From NCBI RefSeq assembly GCF_048564905.1, contig NC_133010.1, forward strand, positions 6,083,566 through 6,147,565: a DNA stretch of 64,000 nt, in the 5' to 3' direction. The DNA comes from Vicugna pacos (taxonomy: Eukaryota > Chordata > Mammalia > Artiodactyla > Camelidae). Of this stretch, positions 1 to 10,639 are shown in pieces (within the stretch, counting starts at the first letter, position 1; every line of letters starts with the position of its first letter). The position numbers were made by a program, and so were the translations under genes. The notes under the pieces are model-generated. The model saw only the letters and a list, made by a program, of their open reading frames with translations, did not search any database and had not been told where the DNA came from.

Positions 1-900
1 GGGAGGTAGATGACCCGATTTCCCCTGAGGCTTCACCACCTACTAACTTTAAGCCTTTGGTTAGGTGACTTTGAAGAAGTCACTTTGCCTAGATGGCCTT
101 GGTTTTATTGTCCTATACACTCCCAAAATCTGTGCCAGGACTCAAATTAGGTAATGTACACAAAACCACTTTGTAAATTACAAAGTGCTGAAAAGTACAT
201 GTGAAATGTTTATGCCATCTCTCATATTTGAGGTGTGAACCATGATCAATTATCCTTGCGGCCTCCAGAACACCCCAGACAAGACCTGGTACCTACTAAG
301 TACTCCACAGGTATTGTGACTTAAGAAATAATTGCTCCATGTGACATTAACCCAACAGAAAATTTTCAGAACAATCCCATCCTGGGATTCTTATTTTTAA
401 TCAAAATTTTTGTGCCTTCTTAGAAGTTAATGCTTTGGCGTGTCTCCTGTGCTGCACACCCATTTCTTACTGCTGGTTTATGGGAGCTTGCCTCATTCAT
501 GGGCAGATTGCTTTCGTCTCAGGTGCCTTTCATTTACAACCATCTCTTAAGCTGCCCTATATTTCTTATTGATAGCTTTTAAAAAACAAGCCAGCCCTTC
601 ATCCCAGCACAGTGTTCCTCTTAGATCTTGCTCATCTGTTTACAAGGCAACAAAACACACATAAACATTCTTGACACAGCTCAGTGGTGGGAAAATATGA
701 TAGCAATAATCCTGGTTTTCAGGCAAGTAGTGAACGGTGTATCTATATCCCTGAAGAGAGGATATTAGAAATAATTATAGCATGCAGCTGCCATATGAGC
801 TGCCTCATATAAATGATGGTGACAGAAACTAGGATAAAATGTATTTTGTGATTCTCATGATGTTAACAGCTAAGATGATGATTAGCGTGATGATACTAAT
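1..900. other. Unannotated AT-rich sequence
   Basis: No open frame of note and no repeat that I recognise with confidence. The composition is ordinary AT-rich mammalian non-coding DNA. Confidence 0.5.
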
Positions 901-919
901 AAAATACCTTATTTCTGAG

Positions 920-1060
920 TCAGATTAGACTTGTGCACTGTACCTTATTTTTCATAAAGATCTTTTGAGGTAAGCAGGGCATTTATTATTAGCTCAAGGA
1001 ATAGATGAGGAAACTGAGGTCCTAGGTAACTTTTTCATGCTCCCTTCATTCATTTATAAA
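920..1060 (+). repeat. MIR SINE fragment
   Basis: The run at about 1003-1020, 'gatgaggaaactgaggtc', is the conserved MIR core that follows the tRNA-related part. It is preceded by a degraded 'pool of low-abundance digits' typical of MIR. Only the plus-strand core and 3' part are readable. MIRs are ancient, non-mobile tRNA-derived SINEs shared by mammals. Confidence 0.55.
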
Positions 1061-1189
1061 GTTTATGTAAAGTTTATGTAAGAGTAGCTTGTCTATCTGT
1101 TTAATACTATTCTGGAGAAAAACTCTATCCTGGAAGCCTGTGTCTTAGCACTGGGTGTTACAGAATGCCCAGTACACAAGTAATGTGCA

Positions 1190-1344
1190 AGATAGTTCAG
1201 ATAATGACAAACGTAGTAACAATAATGAACATGTCACGATAATTTTTGAAAAGACATAAAGATTGCTGGAAGGGAGGGTAGACAGAGGGGCTTCTCTGAG
1301 TGGGTGGTCAAAAAAGATCTATCTGAGGGGCAAACATTTGGTCT
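1190..1344. repeat. Ancient interspersed repeat, left part
   Basis: This text resembles an old mammalian repeat that I know by its wording (a shift from 'gatctctctgagga' to 'gacatttgagc' and then 'gacctgaatgaag'), but I cannot name its family with confidence. The repeat appears to continue on the far side of the LTR at about 1855, so the LTR inserted into it. Confidence 0.35.
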
Positions 1345-1852
1345 TGAGGTGGGAAGCCCCATGAAAAAGACCAGCAGGACCCCCAAGGCAAGGCCACTAC
1401 GCTCCTGCCAGCACCATCCAGTTCCCTGGCCTGGTGGCATTATCTCGCTTTTTGCCTCTGAAATGGCTTGCTTCTAGGAAAGTGGAACTTACCCCTAAGA
1501 TTCTATTGGGTCCCTGAGCTAACTCCTGTTTGGTCCATTTGTAGCACCTCATTTGCATGGAGCTCACTTCTGGTTGGTCCATTTCTATCACTCCTGATTG
1601 GTCCATTTCTACAAAGCTCATTCCTAATTAATCAACATTGTTACACCTTATTTGCATATGATTTTGCAAAGTGAAGACTGGCAGCCTATAAAAGCCTGTG
1701 TAAACCTACAGATGGGTTCCAGAGCTTGGAGTGTTAACTCCTCTGGGCCTGCTGGTGTAATAAATCTGTGTTCTCCAACCCTCCGAGTGCTGCTTGGTTT
1801 CCCGCCAGGATCCAGGTTGCTGTCACACTGAGCTGTAACACACTTTGCTGCA
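1345..1852 (+). mobile_element. Solo LTR, class-I ERV type, copy 1
   Basis: About 508 bp that align by eye with 39743-40270 on the same strand and more distantly with 63259-63608 on the other strand. The U3 part has repeated CCAAT-type motifs (ttggtcc, gattggtcc) and two exact octamers ATTTGCAT at 1551-1558 and 1650-1657. A TATA box (tataaaag) is at 1687-1694 and a polyadenylation signal (aataaa) at 1759-1764, which places R and U5 at the right. It begins TG and ends CA. No internal retroviral region lies beside it, so it is a solo LTR left by recombination. A possible 5-bp flank repeat (ggtct/ggcct) is imperfect. The gamma-like class I assignment is an inference from promoter layout and from the 4-bp duplication at copy 3. 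Confidence 0.72.
1551..1694 (+). promoter_or_regulatory. LTR U3 promoter: octamers, CCAAT boxes, TATA
   Basis: Two ATTTGCAT octamers (the reverse complement of ATGCAAAT, the POU/Oct site) flank a pair of spaced ttggtcc/gattggtcc CCAAT-type motifs, followed about 30 bp later by tataaaag. The same order is kept in copy 2. Factor binding is an inference from motif identity only. Confidence 0.5.
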
Positions 1853-1854
1853 GT

Positions 1855-2100
1855 GGCCTGAATGAAGGGAAAAAGATATAGCCAACAGGAAAGCTGCTGT
1901 AAAAGAATTCCAGAAAGAGAATTATAAGTACAAAGGCTGAGTCAGAAAAGAGATTAATACTGTGTAGAACAAGATAGATATATGTGGCTAGAATCTACCA
2001 ACAATAAAAGGAGACACAGATTAGGTTAAAACAAGTAAGCAAGGGCCAAATGATGCAAGGTTTATGGGCCATGGTTAGGAGTTTGCAAGGTGATTTATTG
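1855..2100. repeat. Ancient interspersed repeat, right part
   Basis: Continues the repeat seen at 1190-1344: 'gcctgaatgaaggga' followed by wording like 'attccagaaagagaa' and 'acaaaggctgagtc'. The family is uncertain. Together with the left part it dates the LTR as younger than this repeat. Confidence 0.35.
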
Positions 2101-2700
2101 TTAACCATCATGAATACCGATAAATCCTATTTAATCTTGAAGTATGCTTTTGTATTACATAGTAGGAATGGACTACCTAATACTTGCTTTTTAATTTTTA
2201 TATTTCATTGTCTTCTCTTTTTCTATCTGTATCTGACTAGGAATAAAATTATACAAGCCTCATAAAATAACTAAACAATAGTTCTTTTTCTCCCAGAAAA
2301 TACTGTGTAAGAGAGAAAATGTCTATTTTTTAAAAGCTTGATAGAAGACACTCAAAAGCTATCTACAGCAAGTATTTTTATATTTGGGTGGAGGGAAGGA
2401 AGTACTTTTTGGTTTTTTATTGAGCATTTCACTCTCATTTAAAGTCATTCATCTATTCATTTTCAGTTTCTTTGTGGGTCAATTTAGAATTTTTAGAATT
2501 TTCCAGGGATTTCTACCTCTCATTTTTTTCTTGGTGAATTTATTTCCATATGCTTTATGATGTTTTAAATTCTATTATAATTAATCTATTTTTTAAAATT
2601 ATGTTTTATTTATATTTGTTTTTTGATTTTTATCACTCCTGTCAGAAAACTCATTATGTGCTTAAGACTAAGAGGTCTTTTCCAAAGAAGTAGCTTATGA
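2101..2700. other. Unannotated, T-rich
   Basis: T-rich sequence, possibly the antisense 3' part of an old LINE that becomes recognisable from about 2740. There is no clear boundary and no gene. Confidence 0.35.
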
Positions 2701-2739
2701 TTTTCTTCCTCTTTTTCCTGTTTACTTTGTTTCTCTTCC

Positions 2740-3060
2740 CTTGTGTGTATATATACTTATATGACATGTATCTTACCAAGTGAAAAAACAGCTTCATGTC
2801 ATCTTTTTAAAGCTGCAAAATCATACTTTTAACCATTTCTCTATTAATTGGTTGTTGTTTCTAATTTTTCCCTATTTTAAATGATTCTGAGCATTGTTCC
2901 ATTTTTTATTAAGAAAAATTCCTACAAGCGGACTTACAAAAATCAAAGGTTATAAACATTTCAGGATTTTAATGCATATCACCAAAACCTCCTTCAGAAG
3001 TGTTGATCCAATAACTGTCTTCCCAAAACACAGGTAAGCATTTAAACTCATATTTTTTTT
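2740..3060 (-). repeat. Old L1 (L1M-type) ORF2 3' fragment, antisense
   Basis: The T-rich plus strand follows the wording of antisense L1 ORF2 3' ends: an 'ggttgttt' stretch near 2850, then 'gattctgagcattgttcc', then a decayed counterpart of the 'ttttccaaagcggctgcacc' region. It is strongly diverged with no reading frame left. The assignment rests on recall of L1M consensus text. Confidence 0.45.
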
Positions 3061-3139
3061 TCACTTTTTTCAGAGCTCAGCGTTATTAATCATTTTAATC
3101 CTTGGTTATGTCAAAATGGAAAAAAAAATCCTAAAATAC

Positions 3140-3440
3140 CTATTCATCTCACTTAGCATAAAATACAAAGACCTTAAAATATCTAAGAAGCCCCACGTGA
3201 TCTGGCCATTGCCTCCCCCGCCCACTTCTCATTATCTCCTCTTTCCTTTCATTTCTCTTAGGTCACATCAAATTCTTCACTATTTCTCACAATAGCCAAA
3301 TGCCTGTCTTACAGTTTTTGTACTTGCTCCTTCCTCTGACTAGACTGCCGTGGACATTTGCCAAGTTGTCTACAGTTTCTTCACATCAATTTTTTTAAAT
3401 TAATGAAGCCTTCATGAAAACACCGTTTTAAAATTACCCA
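3140..3440 (+). repeat. Ancient LINE-like repeat fragment
   Basis: Has the phrase order 'gatctggccattgcctccc' ... 'tacttgctccttcctctga' seen in a common old mammalian repeat, probably L2-like. Related pieces occur at 40880-41250, 56930-57110 and 60680-61200. The exact family is uncertain. Confidence 0.4.
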
Positions 3441-3730
3441 CTTGCTTCTCATACTCACACTGTAATGTTAGAGCTAATCTAGAAATAACAACCTGAGCTC
3501 ATGATCTTTACGTATCTGAAAAAATTATCAACTAACCAGGTCATCCCTGTGATGCAAGCCTGATAAATACTCCAAGAAGTTAGACTTCTTTTCCTAATAT
3601 AATTTTCAACCGAAAGAATCCTGGCTTCCTTGGAAAAATGGCTAAGTCCTATATGTAAGCAAGGAGAGGGGAAGGGGAGCCTGGAATATCTCGTTTCAGA
3701 GAGGAAAGTTTTCAAAGATTACTAATGTCA

Positions 3731-3745
3731 AAAGAACAAATGTGA
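3731..3745 (+). repeat. L1 target-site duplication, left copy
   Basis: Reads aaagaacaaatgtga and matches 4128-4142 (aaagaacaaaggtga) at 14 of 15 positions. It flanks the inverted L1. Confidence 0.75.
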
Positions 3746-4127
3746 GTCTGTTTCTGTTTTGTTATATTTGTTTGTTTCATTTTTTAGATTTCACGTATAA
3801 GTGAAAACAAACAGTATTTGCCTTTCTCTGCCTAACTTATTTCATGAAGTAAAATTGCCCCTCTAGGTCCATTCATCTTGTTATAAGAAGGGAGAGGGTG
3901 GGGGAAGGTGCAAAATAGGTGAAGGGGATTAAGAGGTGCAAACTATTGGGTATAAAATAAATAAGTTAAAAGATGTATTGTACTGCACAGGGAATACAGC
4001 AACATTTTATAAAAAAAACTTTGCATCAAGTGTTACCTATAAAAATAGCAAATTACTATGCTATACACCTGAAACTAGTATAATATTGTAAGTCAACTAT
4101 CCTTCTATTAAAAAAAAAAGAAAAAGG
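3746..4127 (+). mobile_element. 5'-inverted (twin-primed) L1 3' end
   Basis: The right part, about 3880-4127, is an L1 3' UTR in plus orientation: the G-rich 'gggagagggtgggggaagg', then wording equal to L1MA-type tails ('tacacctgaaact', 'atattgtaagtcaactat') and a poly(A) run from 4110. The left part, about 3746-3868, is the end of ORF2 and the start of the 3' UTR on the opposite strand. The two parts meet near 3870-3880 with a short piece of consensus missing. A 15-bp duplication flanks the whole. This is the signature of twin priming during L1 insertion. The element is dead. Confidence 0.75.
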
Positions 4128-4142
4128 AAAGAACAAAGGTGA
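4128..4142 (+). repeat. L1 target-site duplication, right copy
   Basis: Lies directly after the poly(A) tail and repeats 3731-3745 with one mismatch. Confidence 0.75.
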
Positions 4143-4189
4143 CAGCTTATAGGGGGTTCTGCTGACTACTGCTGTTACAATGTGGACAT

Positions 4190-4690
4190 AAAAAATAATA
4201 ATGATAACTGAAATAAATGAGTCCATGAAAAGTCATTGGTCCATAATGATCCTCAAAATGAGAAAATCAATATACAACACATAAAATCACCTCTGATGTT
4301 CCTTTGGGAAAAAAAGTAGCTTGTTTTTAATTGACTATTTAGATTAACTTCCAATTTATAGGAGTTACGGGGATAAAGGAAAAAAATTAAATGATATCAC
4401 AAGGAAGTAATCACACAAACCCCAAATTAGCAACTTATAGGTCAGTTGGCAGAATGACATTGCAAAAACAACTTGAGAATTGAAAGAAAGTTAAGAGATG
4501 TAACAACCAGTTGTAACATATGGTTTGGTTTGAGTCGTATTTGGTATGAAAAAAATACAAAGGACATCTTTGGACAGAAGGGGATTCTTTTTTACTGGTT
4601 ATAAGAGGATGCTGAGAAATTATTATTCATATTTTTGTGCTGATTGTATTTTGTAGCTATGGAAAATTTTATTTTTTAGTAAAACTCCAT
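4190..4690 (+). repeat. Probable old L1M 3'-end fragment
   Basis: A-rich, with phrases like 'gacatctttggacagaagg' that resemble L1ME-type 3' regions ('gggacatt...ggacaattggggaa'). Much decayed and without clear ends. The assignment is weak. Confidence 0.3.
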
Positions 4691-4699
4691 GAAATATTT

Positions 4700-5550
4700 A
4701 TGGACGAATCATTATGATGTCTGCCATTTGTCTTGAAATACTTTGGCACAGGCAATATGTGTATGTGTGGAGTGAGAAGGATGGTGTTAGTTTTTATCTA
4801 TCCACCAGCATGTACAATTAGTTTAATGAGTGACCAGAAATGATATATCTTCACCCTTGTCTTCTAATGAGTATATATCTTATTGCTCAGCCGCTTGGCA
4901 GTTCAGCCAAAAAATATATTTAATGTTCATCATTGCTAACTAGCATAATGCATATTAGTAGGAAAATGAATGATTTGTTATTTAGCACAAAGAATGTAAA
5001 ATGTTGAGATTTTGCTGGCAAAATTAATGGTGATCAAAATATTGTCTAAAATATTATTGAGACAGTCCACACTGTTGCCTAGTAGAAGGCATAAGGGAAT
5101 AAGGATCTAGTCAACTCTTCATTGTGTATGTTTTATAATTATTCTCTAGGCTGGATTCATAACTGGCAATGTATGTAGCCACTGGCTTTTGGTAACCTGA
5201 TTCTACCGGGGTCGAAGGATCTTGCCCCTAAAGGTACTATCATGTTTACTTCTAGAGTGCAAAGTACTTTTAGAACAAAAGGCCAGATGTGAGATTTTTA
5301 TCAAGTCTACTGAACAGATTATGTGATTGCTTTGTGCCTCCTCGCTAATACATGTTTGTATGTGTGAGATTACCTTTCCCCATAGTTAAGGAGGAAGAAA
5401 TACATGCTTATCATCTATCTATACCAATTGATAAGTTTTGATTTTTACTAAAAAGATTATGATACTGTTCATGACCAAATTGTCTTAGGTCAGTTCACAA
5501 TGACGAGCCCGCCGTAAAATTCAGAATGGAAGTATTGTTTGTGTGTTCAT
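4700..5550. other. Unannotated sequence
   Basis: No recognised repeat, RNA or coding frame. Confidence 0.45.
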
Positions 5551-5552
5551 GC

Positions 5553-5553
<1 letters not shown>

Positions 5554-5582
<29 letters not shown>
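5554..5582 (+). repeat. (CA)n microsatellite
   Basis: About 14 uninterrupted CA dinucleotides. Confidence 0.97.
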
Positions 5583-5583
<1 letters not shown>

Positions 5584-6050
5584 CCATGCTCAGGTGTTAG
5601 CCTTTCTGTTTCTTTCATAGTTCTTACCACTTCTATCCTTTTTTCTTTGGATGAAAATTTGTAAATATCCTCTGTGGGAAAAAAAAAACAGAAACAGAGA
5701 ATTATGTGTACCTGGGGTGTCCTCATTTCACCTCAAAGGGTAATCATACCTCGTTATGACAGTGGGCCAAGTGGTATAACTTAAATGAAATGCTTATATT
5801 CTATGCTACGACCAGCACAAAATACCTCAAATACAGTTTCAATAATTAAAGACAAACCATGCTTCAATAATTGAATAAATAGATATATCACTTTCCCCCT
5901 ACCTCTGTCTTCCTTTTTCTTCCTTTTCTCTTTGCCTGGGCCTTGATTCTAGGAAGTGTGCCAGGGTGGAGGTTGGAAGTATGTCCAGGACTGAACTTTG
6001 TGCTGCTGTGGCAGGCAAGTTGGTTATAGGCAGGGGAGACTAAGGAAAGT
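5583..6050. other. Unannotated sequence
   Basis: Contains a short A-run near 5680. Nothing else recognised. Confidence 0.45.
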
Positions 6051-6054
6051 AAGT

Positions 6055-6200
6055 ACAGTGAAAGAGAATGTGAAAATGAATATGTGTATGTTCATGCATG
6101 CCTGAAGCATTGTGCTGCACACCAGAAATGGACACAACATTGTAAACTGACTGTAACTGAATTTAAAATATATATAAATTAAAGAAAAGAAGAAAGAAAA
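6055..6200 (+). mobile_element. L1 3' end, severely 5'-truncated
   Basis: Shares the distal L1 3' UTR text with 45690-45788 and 47719-47855: 'gaaaatgaatatgtgtatg', 'acaacattgtaaactgact', then an A-rich tail that runs into AAGA repeats. About 145 bp long. A possible flank repeat (aagtaagtac/aagtaaatac) is imperfect. Confidence 0.75.
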
Positions 6201-6377
6201 CGAAGTAAATACTTTGAAGATGACCAGAGCCAGATTTCTCACTGTACCCGTAATAAAATGTGGATACTAAAATCAACTCTTTAGTGTTGGATTGCAATTG
6301 GAGGGAGTGGAGTAAACTTTTGATTTTTAAGATAGAAGAGAGAGAGAGACAGAAAGACAAAGATAGATAAGGTAGGA

Positions 6378-6404
6378 ATATGTGCGTGTGTGTGCGCACA
6401 CATG
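6378..6404. repeat. Alternating purine-pyrimidine TG/CG/CA stretch
   Basis: A perfectly alternating run that contains the 14-bp palindrome tgtgtgcgcacaca. It follows an AGAG-rich patch at 6333-6372. Confidence 0.8.
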
Positions 6405-6426
6405 TTTAATTTCTAAATACCATTCT

Positions 6427-6547
6427 GAAAAAAAAGAAAGAAAGAGAGAGAGAAAGAAAGGAAGAAAAAGAAAGATAGAAAGGTAAAGAAAGATAGAAAG
6501 AGAAAAAAAGAGGAAGGAAGGAAGGGAGGAAGGGAGGAAGGAAGGAA
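6427..6547 (+). repeat. GA-rich tetranucleotide low-complexity tract
   Basis: AAAG and GGAA units, nearly all purine. It probably expanded from an A-rich tail. The long antisense frames across it are artefacts of Phe/Ser/Leu-rich simple sequence. Confidence 0.9.
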
Positions 6548-6549
6548 CC

Positions 6550-7640
6550 CTTGGTGAAATGGCTGGCTCCAAAAAACTGATGCACAAAAGTAGCACATGA
6601 TTCCCAAGAAATTATAACAGAAAGTAAAAAAATTTGCAGAAAAGGTGGGGGATATGCCTAAAGGTAAAAGCCAGCTTGAAGGGTTTCTTATTAGCCAAGA
6701 CTGGGATAATCTGAACATGATAGAGCTAGAGATAGAAACAGAGATAGGGGTATAGTGATACAGATGTAAAATAGTTTTAGATTGTAAAATAACAACTTAT
6801 GATTGTATTCTGGTATAAATTAATAACTGAAAAAATAAATGAGGAAGAAGGGACAACTCTACATTGCAGTAGAAGTCTTAATATCTTCTCATACAATGGT
6901 TATTACTTATTAATTATTTAAAATACTTATTAACTTTACAGTGCAGAAATAAGTCAGACATCATCTTAACCAAGTGGTGAAAGTTAATATCCCCTGTAAT
7001 GAAACAAATTGATATCATGTGTTTCTTAATGTGATGCAGTAAAAAGAACATAACATCACTTTTAATATATTCCCATCCCTCCCAAATTGTTATTTGCTTA
7101 TATATAAGTTATGCATATATTATGGGGAAATGCAATCAAATCTAAACTGATGGAAATTCTACAAGGTGTCTGGGCTCTAATCTTTAAAAATATCCCAGTC
7201 AGTAAAGATAAGGAAAGACTGAGGCATTACTCCAGATTGAGGACATTAGAGGACCATGATGACCGGACGCAACACGTGATTCTGGATATTATAAACACCA
7301 CTGAAACAGTGGATTGAATTTGAGTGGGGTTGGTTAATAAGATGGTAATATCGGATAATATTAATTTCCTCATTTTGATGGCTGTACTACTGCTCTGAGG
7401 AGAAAGCGTCTCTTTTTATGCTAATATACATTGAAGCATTCAAGGTTAATAGGATATCATGTGTGCACCTTACTCTCACACGGCTCAGAAAAAGAAAATA
7501 CAAACCAGAGAGAAGATGCTAGGGAAAGTGTGAGAGTTAACAGGGAAGTTATGTGAAGGTCATACAGGGGCTTTTTGTATGGCTGTGATTATTCTGTGGC
7601 TTTGAAAATATTTTCAAATAAAGAGTTCAAATAAGTAACA
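6550..7640 (+). repeat. Old L1 (L1ME-type) 3' end
   Basis: The distal part from about 7300 follows L1ME 3' UTR wording closely: 'aatattaatttcctcatttt', 'gatggctgtactactg', a 'cttactctcacacggctcag' segment, and a final 'atattttcaaataaagag' before the end near 7630. The proximal part (6670-6730, 'agggtttcttattagcc', 'gggataatctgaacatga') is weaker. The middle is unassigned. The open frame at 7111-7317 is chance. Confidence 0.55.
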
Positions 7641-7649
7641 TTGCTAGAG

Positions 7650-8380
7650 CGTATCTTATAGCAGTTGCAAAAACAGTAGTCCTCACTGTCTCTCAGTCCT
7701 AGAATTTGGAGATCCCTGAGTAAATTAAAAAGTAATTCTTATTACAGAAACCCTTTGTGCACCCTAAATCATGACTTTTTCCAGGCTGAATAAATCCCCA
7801 TCACCAACAAATACTATATAATTAGAGGATAGATTACCGTCTCATTTAAAATATTAATCTGATACATTTAAATAGAATAGATGTAGGATTTAGAAATATA
7901 TTTATGAACCAAAGTATCCACTAGCTAGCCATGTTTTTCTTTCTTATATGTTTCTTTAAAAACTTATTAAGCTGAAGATGCAAAGGGGAAAAAAAAGGAA
8001 AAGAGAAAAAGTTGATCCACCAGCATTTTTACCCTTATAATCATTTTCAAAAGATACATAAGAAACAAAAGTAGATTAAAATCTTTGTAGTCATTGATCA
8101 TCAAGTGTAGTATCTCCTTCTCTCAAAAACTCATAGTAAACTTATTCCCAAAAGGAACTCTGATAATATCCAGATGATAAATTTTCTAAAGGTGTATAAA
8201 GTTATGTGGGTTTAAGGATGTGTGCGGAACAAAGTGTTTCAGCCTAAGAATGAAGCTGGCTTCCGTTTTCCACTCTGCTTGCTCTATGCACTCCTTCCAT
8301 GTTGAACTGACTGTGTCTTCACACTATGGATAAATCAAACTCAGGATACCTTCCTAGGGCAGACTAAACTGTTACCAAGC
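7650..8380. other. Unannotated sequence
   Basis: Holds an A/G-rich patch near 7985-8010. No recognised repeat or frame. Confidence 0.45.
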
Positions 8381-8384
8381 AGAG

Positions 8385-8790
8385 GCTCGCTGCCCAACAC
8401 ATGGAAGCAAATACTATGACAATGGCTTTTGAGAAAAGAAAAGGCTTTATTGCAAAGCTGACTGGGAAGGTTCTCATGTGGAATCAGGTGGAACTTTTAT
8501 GGGTTAGGGGAAGATGAGCTTGTATGTGGGAGCACTGGTGGGGCAGGTTTTAGCTGGAGGGCTTTGGAACCTGGCCCTTTATGGTAAGGTGTGGTAAATG
8601 GGTTTCAATACTGGATCTTCCTGGACTGGTGTCCAGTTTATAATCCTGTCTTGGTCCTTTGGTTCGATGCAGCAGGGAAAACTTTGGTTCCAGGTGTTAT
8701 TTAAAGTCAAAAATTCCTCCTCTGCACATGCCTCCACTGCATGACTTGTGGTTTTGTTCTGTTGTCTCTGAAAAACAACTCAGCATCTTG
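8385..8790 (-). mobile_element. Probable ERV LTR, antisense
   Basis: The plus strand carries 'aaggctttattgcaaagc' at about 8440-8457, the reverse complement of an LTR polyadenylation signal (AATAAA) in an R/U5-like setting. GC-richer U3-like text follows to the right. No retroviral internal region is attached. Ends and family are uncertain. A fossil. Confidence 0.4.
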
Positions 8791-9084
8791 TTACCCACAG
8801 AGCAAGCCACTTCGAGCTGGCCCTGCCTCACAAAACTGCCAGCTCTGTGTCTCAGGAGCTGCCTGTCACATTCAAGTTCATCACTCCTCTGTGATTGCAT
8901 TTTGTTGTTTTTGTTAAGTAGCGGTGAAGTGGAATACAAAGGCTGCAAGGAAAAATTTTCTTTTTCTGGGATTCCAGGGCAATTTTTTTATGCCATGTAC
9001 ACAGCTCTTAGCATGTTGCAATATAGTGATGGTAAATGTATCTGTCACCCCACTGCATCCTCGAGGGAATGAATTGTGTCCTAT

Positions 9085-9165
9085 TTGTCTTGATATTTCC
9101 AGGGTTTTGTACATGTCTGGTGCATACAGCCATTTAACAGATATTTATTGAATTGAATGCAAACA
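9085..9165 (+). repeat. MIR/L2-like 3' tail
   Basis: Ends in 'agatatttattgaattgaa' after 'ctggtgcatacag', which matches the common 'cctggcacatagtaggtgctcaataaatatttgttgaatg' tail of MIR and related repeats. Confidence 0.45.
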
Positions 9166-9169
9166 TTCA

Positions 9170-10630
9170 TTCCCTTTGAAGATCCACAAAACTTAAAAGC
9201 CCACGTTTAAGAGACTAGAATGCCCAAGAGTAATGACGCATCATGAAAAATGGCTTTATAACAAAGTAGAGAGAGAGAGCACGCTCTGATCTATTATTTG
9301 CATTTTCTCCAGCAGATTTTGGCCATAGTAAAAATTTCCCAGATTAAATTAACCAGAAAATATGAAAAAGATGCTAAAAGATTATGTGAGATGTCAAGGA
9401 AAGACGCTAAGGGAGTATGTCTGATCTCCTTCCCTGAAAATGTTCATTAATCTTTTTTTTTTAATTGTAGGATGGAAAATTAGAATTTATAAGGGGAAAT
9501 AAGTAGACACACTGCCCATGGGAACCTACCCCTGCAGCTGAATGTGTGTCTATTCAAAATTCAAGATGCTTATTCTTTGTTCTGCTTTTTTTCTCCCCAC
9601 AGGGCAAGGCCAGTCAAGATACTATTGCTTTATAGACAAATGTGTGTGCCCAAGTCTCTCTTTGCTATTCTCTGTAGATAAGAACGTTTTCGTATTAAAT
9701 CAAACCTACGCTGCTGGTGAATTTTACACTTGGGCCCTTTGCTTCAATTAGCTGATATATAAGGAAGCTAAAATTAATGTTTCCACGGCTCATAATTTTT
9801 ACCTATGAAATCAGTCTTTTCAGGGAGTTAAAACTCTAGCTCTAACAATTTTGGGGTAGTGATTTAAATGAAGTGTTTCTACTGGGCAAGGTGGAGTTGG
9901 TTTTTTTCATTTATTTCATCCAGTCATCACATTCTTAATATTCCACTTCATAAATATTAAAAAATGTGTGAAAGCAACAGGCAGCTGAGGGCAAGAGTCT
10001 TGGGTTAAACAGCCATGTGCTGCAGTATGAGTGTGAGCAAAGGAGAACGTGAAAAATTAATCTCAAAATTACCACGAATTTGGAAGAAATGCTTAATTTT
10101 AAACTATGAGTTTCCTTTCTTGAAATACTTGCTAAACTATCATACAAGACTTTGTTATGGAATACTTTCAGTTTGGTCCCTTTAATTTAATTTCCTAAGT
10201 TAATTGGTCTTTAAACCTCACATGTAAACCACTTAGAAAAGACACATATTGTTAGAAATCATTTGTGAAAGAAAATAATTACAGTAGCATTATGGAACAT
10301 AGTCCAGTAGGTAACTTCTTCATAGCTCTTGGCCGAGGCTAAGCTTGTGGATGAAGAATCTTCCACAATCCCTCATGGAAACAGTCCATGGCATCCCAGT
10401 CTTCATCATGGGGAGGTCGTAACAGTCTCACCTCAAAAGGACTCCTCAATTCATTATTACCAGACCCAGGGTTCTTGATTTCTTCATGAACAGATTTGTT
10501 CATATCCTGTGATTCATGATTCAATGTCCTTCCTAAAATCTCTACTCTGATTGCCTCTCCCATAGCTTCTGGTAGTTTGCTGGCAAGAACCTTTGGTTCT
10601 TTGGCTTATAGATGCATTACCCCAATTTCT
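9170..10630. other. Unannotated sequence
   Basis: Contains a T-run at about 9451-9460. A 74-codon minus-strand frame at 10339-10563 has no features that I can link to a protein family and no splice or promoter context. Confidence 0.4.
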
Positions 10631-10639
10631 GCCTTTATG

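Noticed and set aside
5554-5582. CRISPR-like or other regular array
   Set aside because: A simple CA dinucleotide run. No spaced direct repeats of CRISPR type occur anywhere in the window.
6327-6718. Minus frames resembling transmembrane proteins
   Set aside because: Translation of the GA-rich simple repeat and L1M sequence.
8659-9072. 137-codon plus-strand frame
   Set aside because: It overlaps an antisense LTR-like repeat at its start and carries no domain. Other strands and frames are open over the same DNA.
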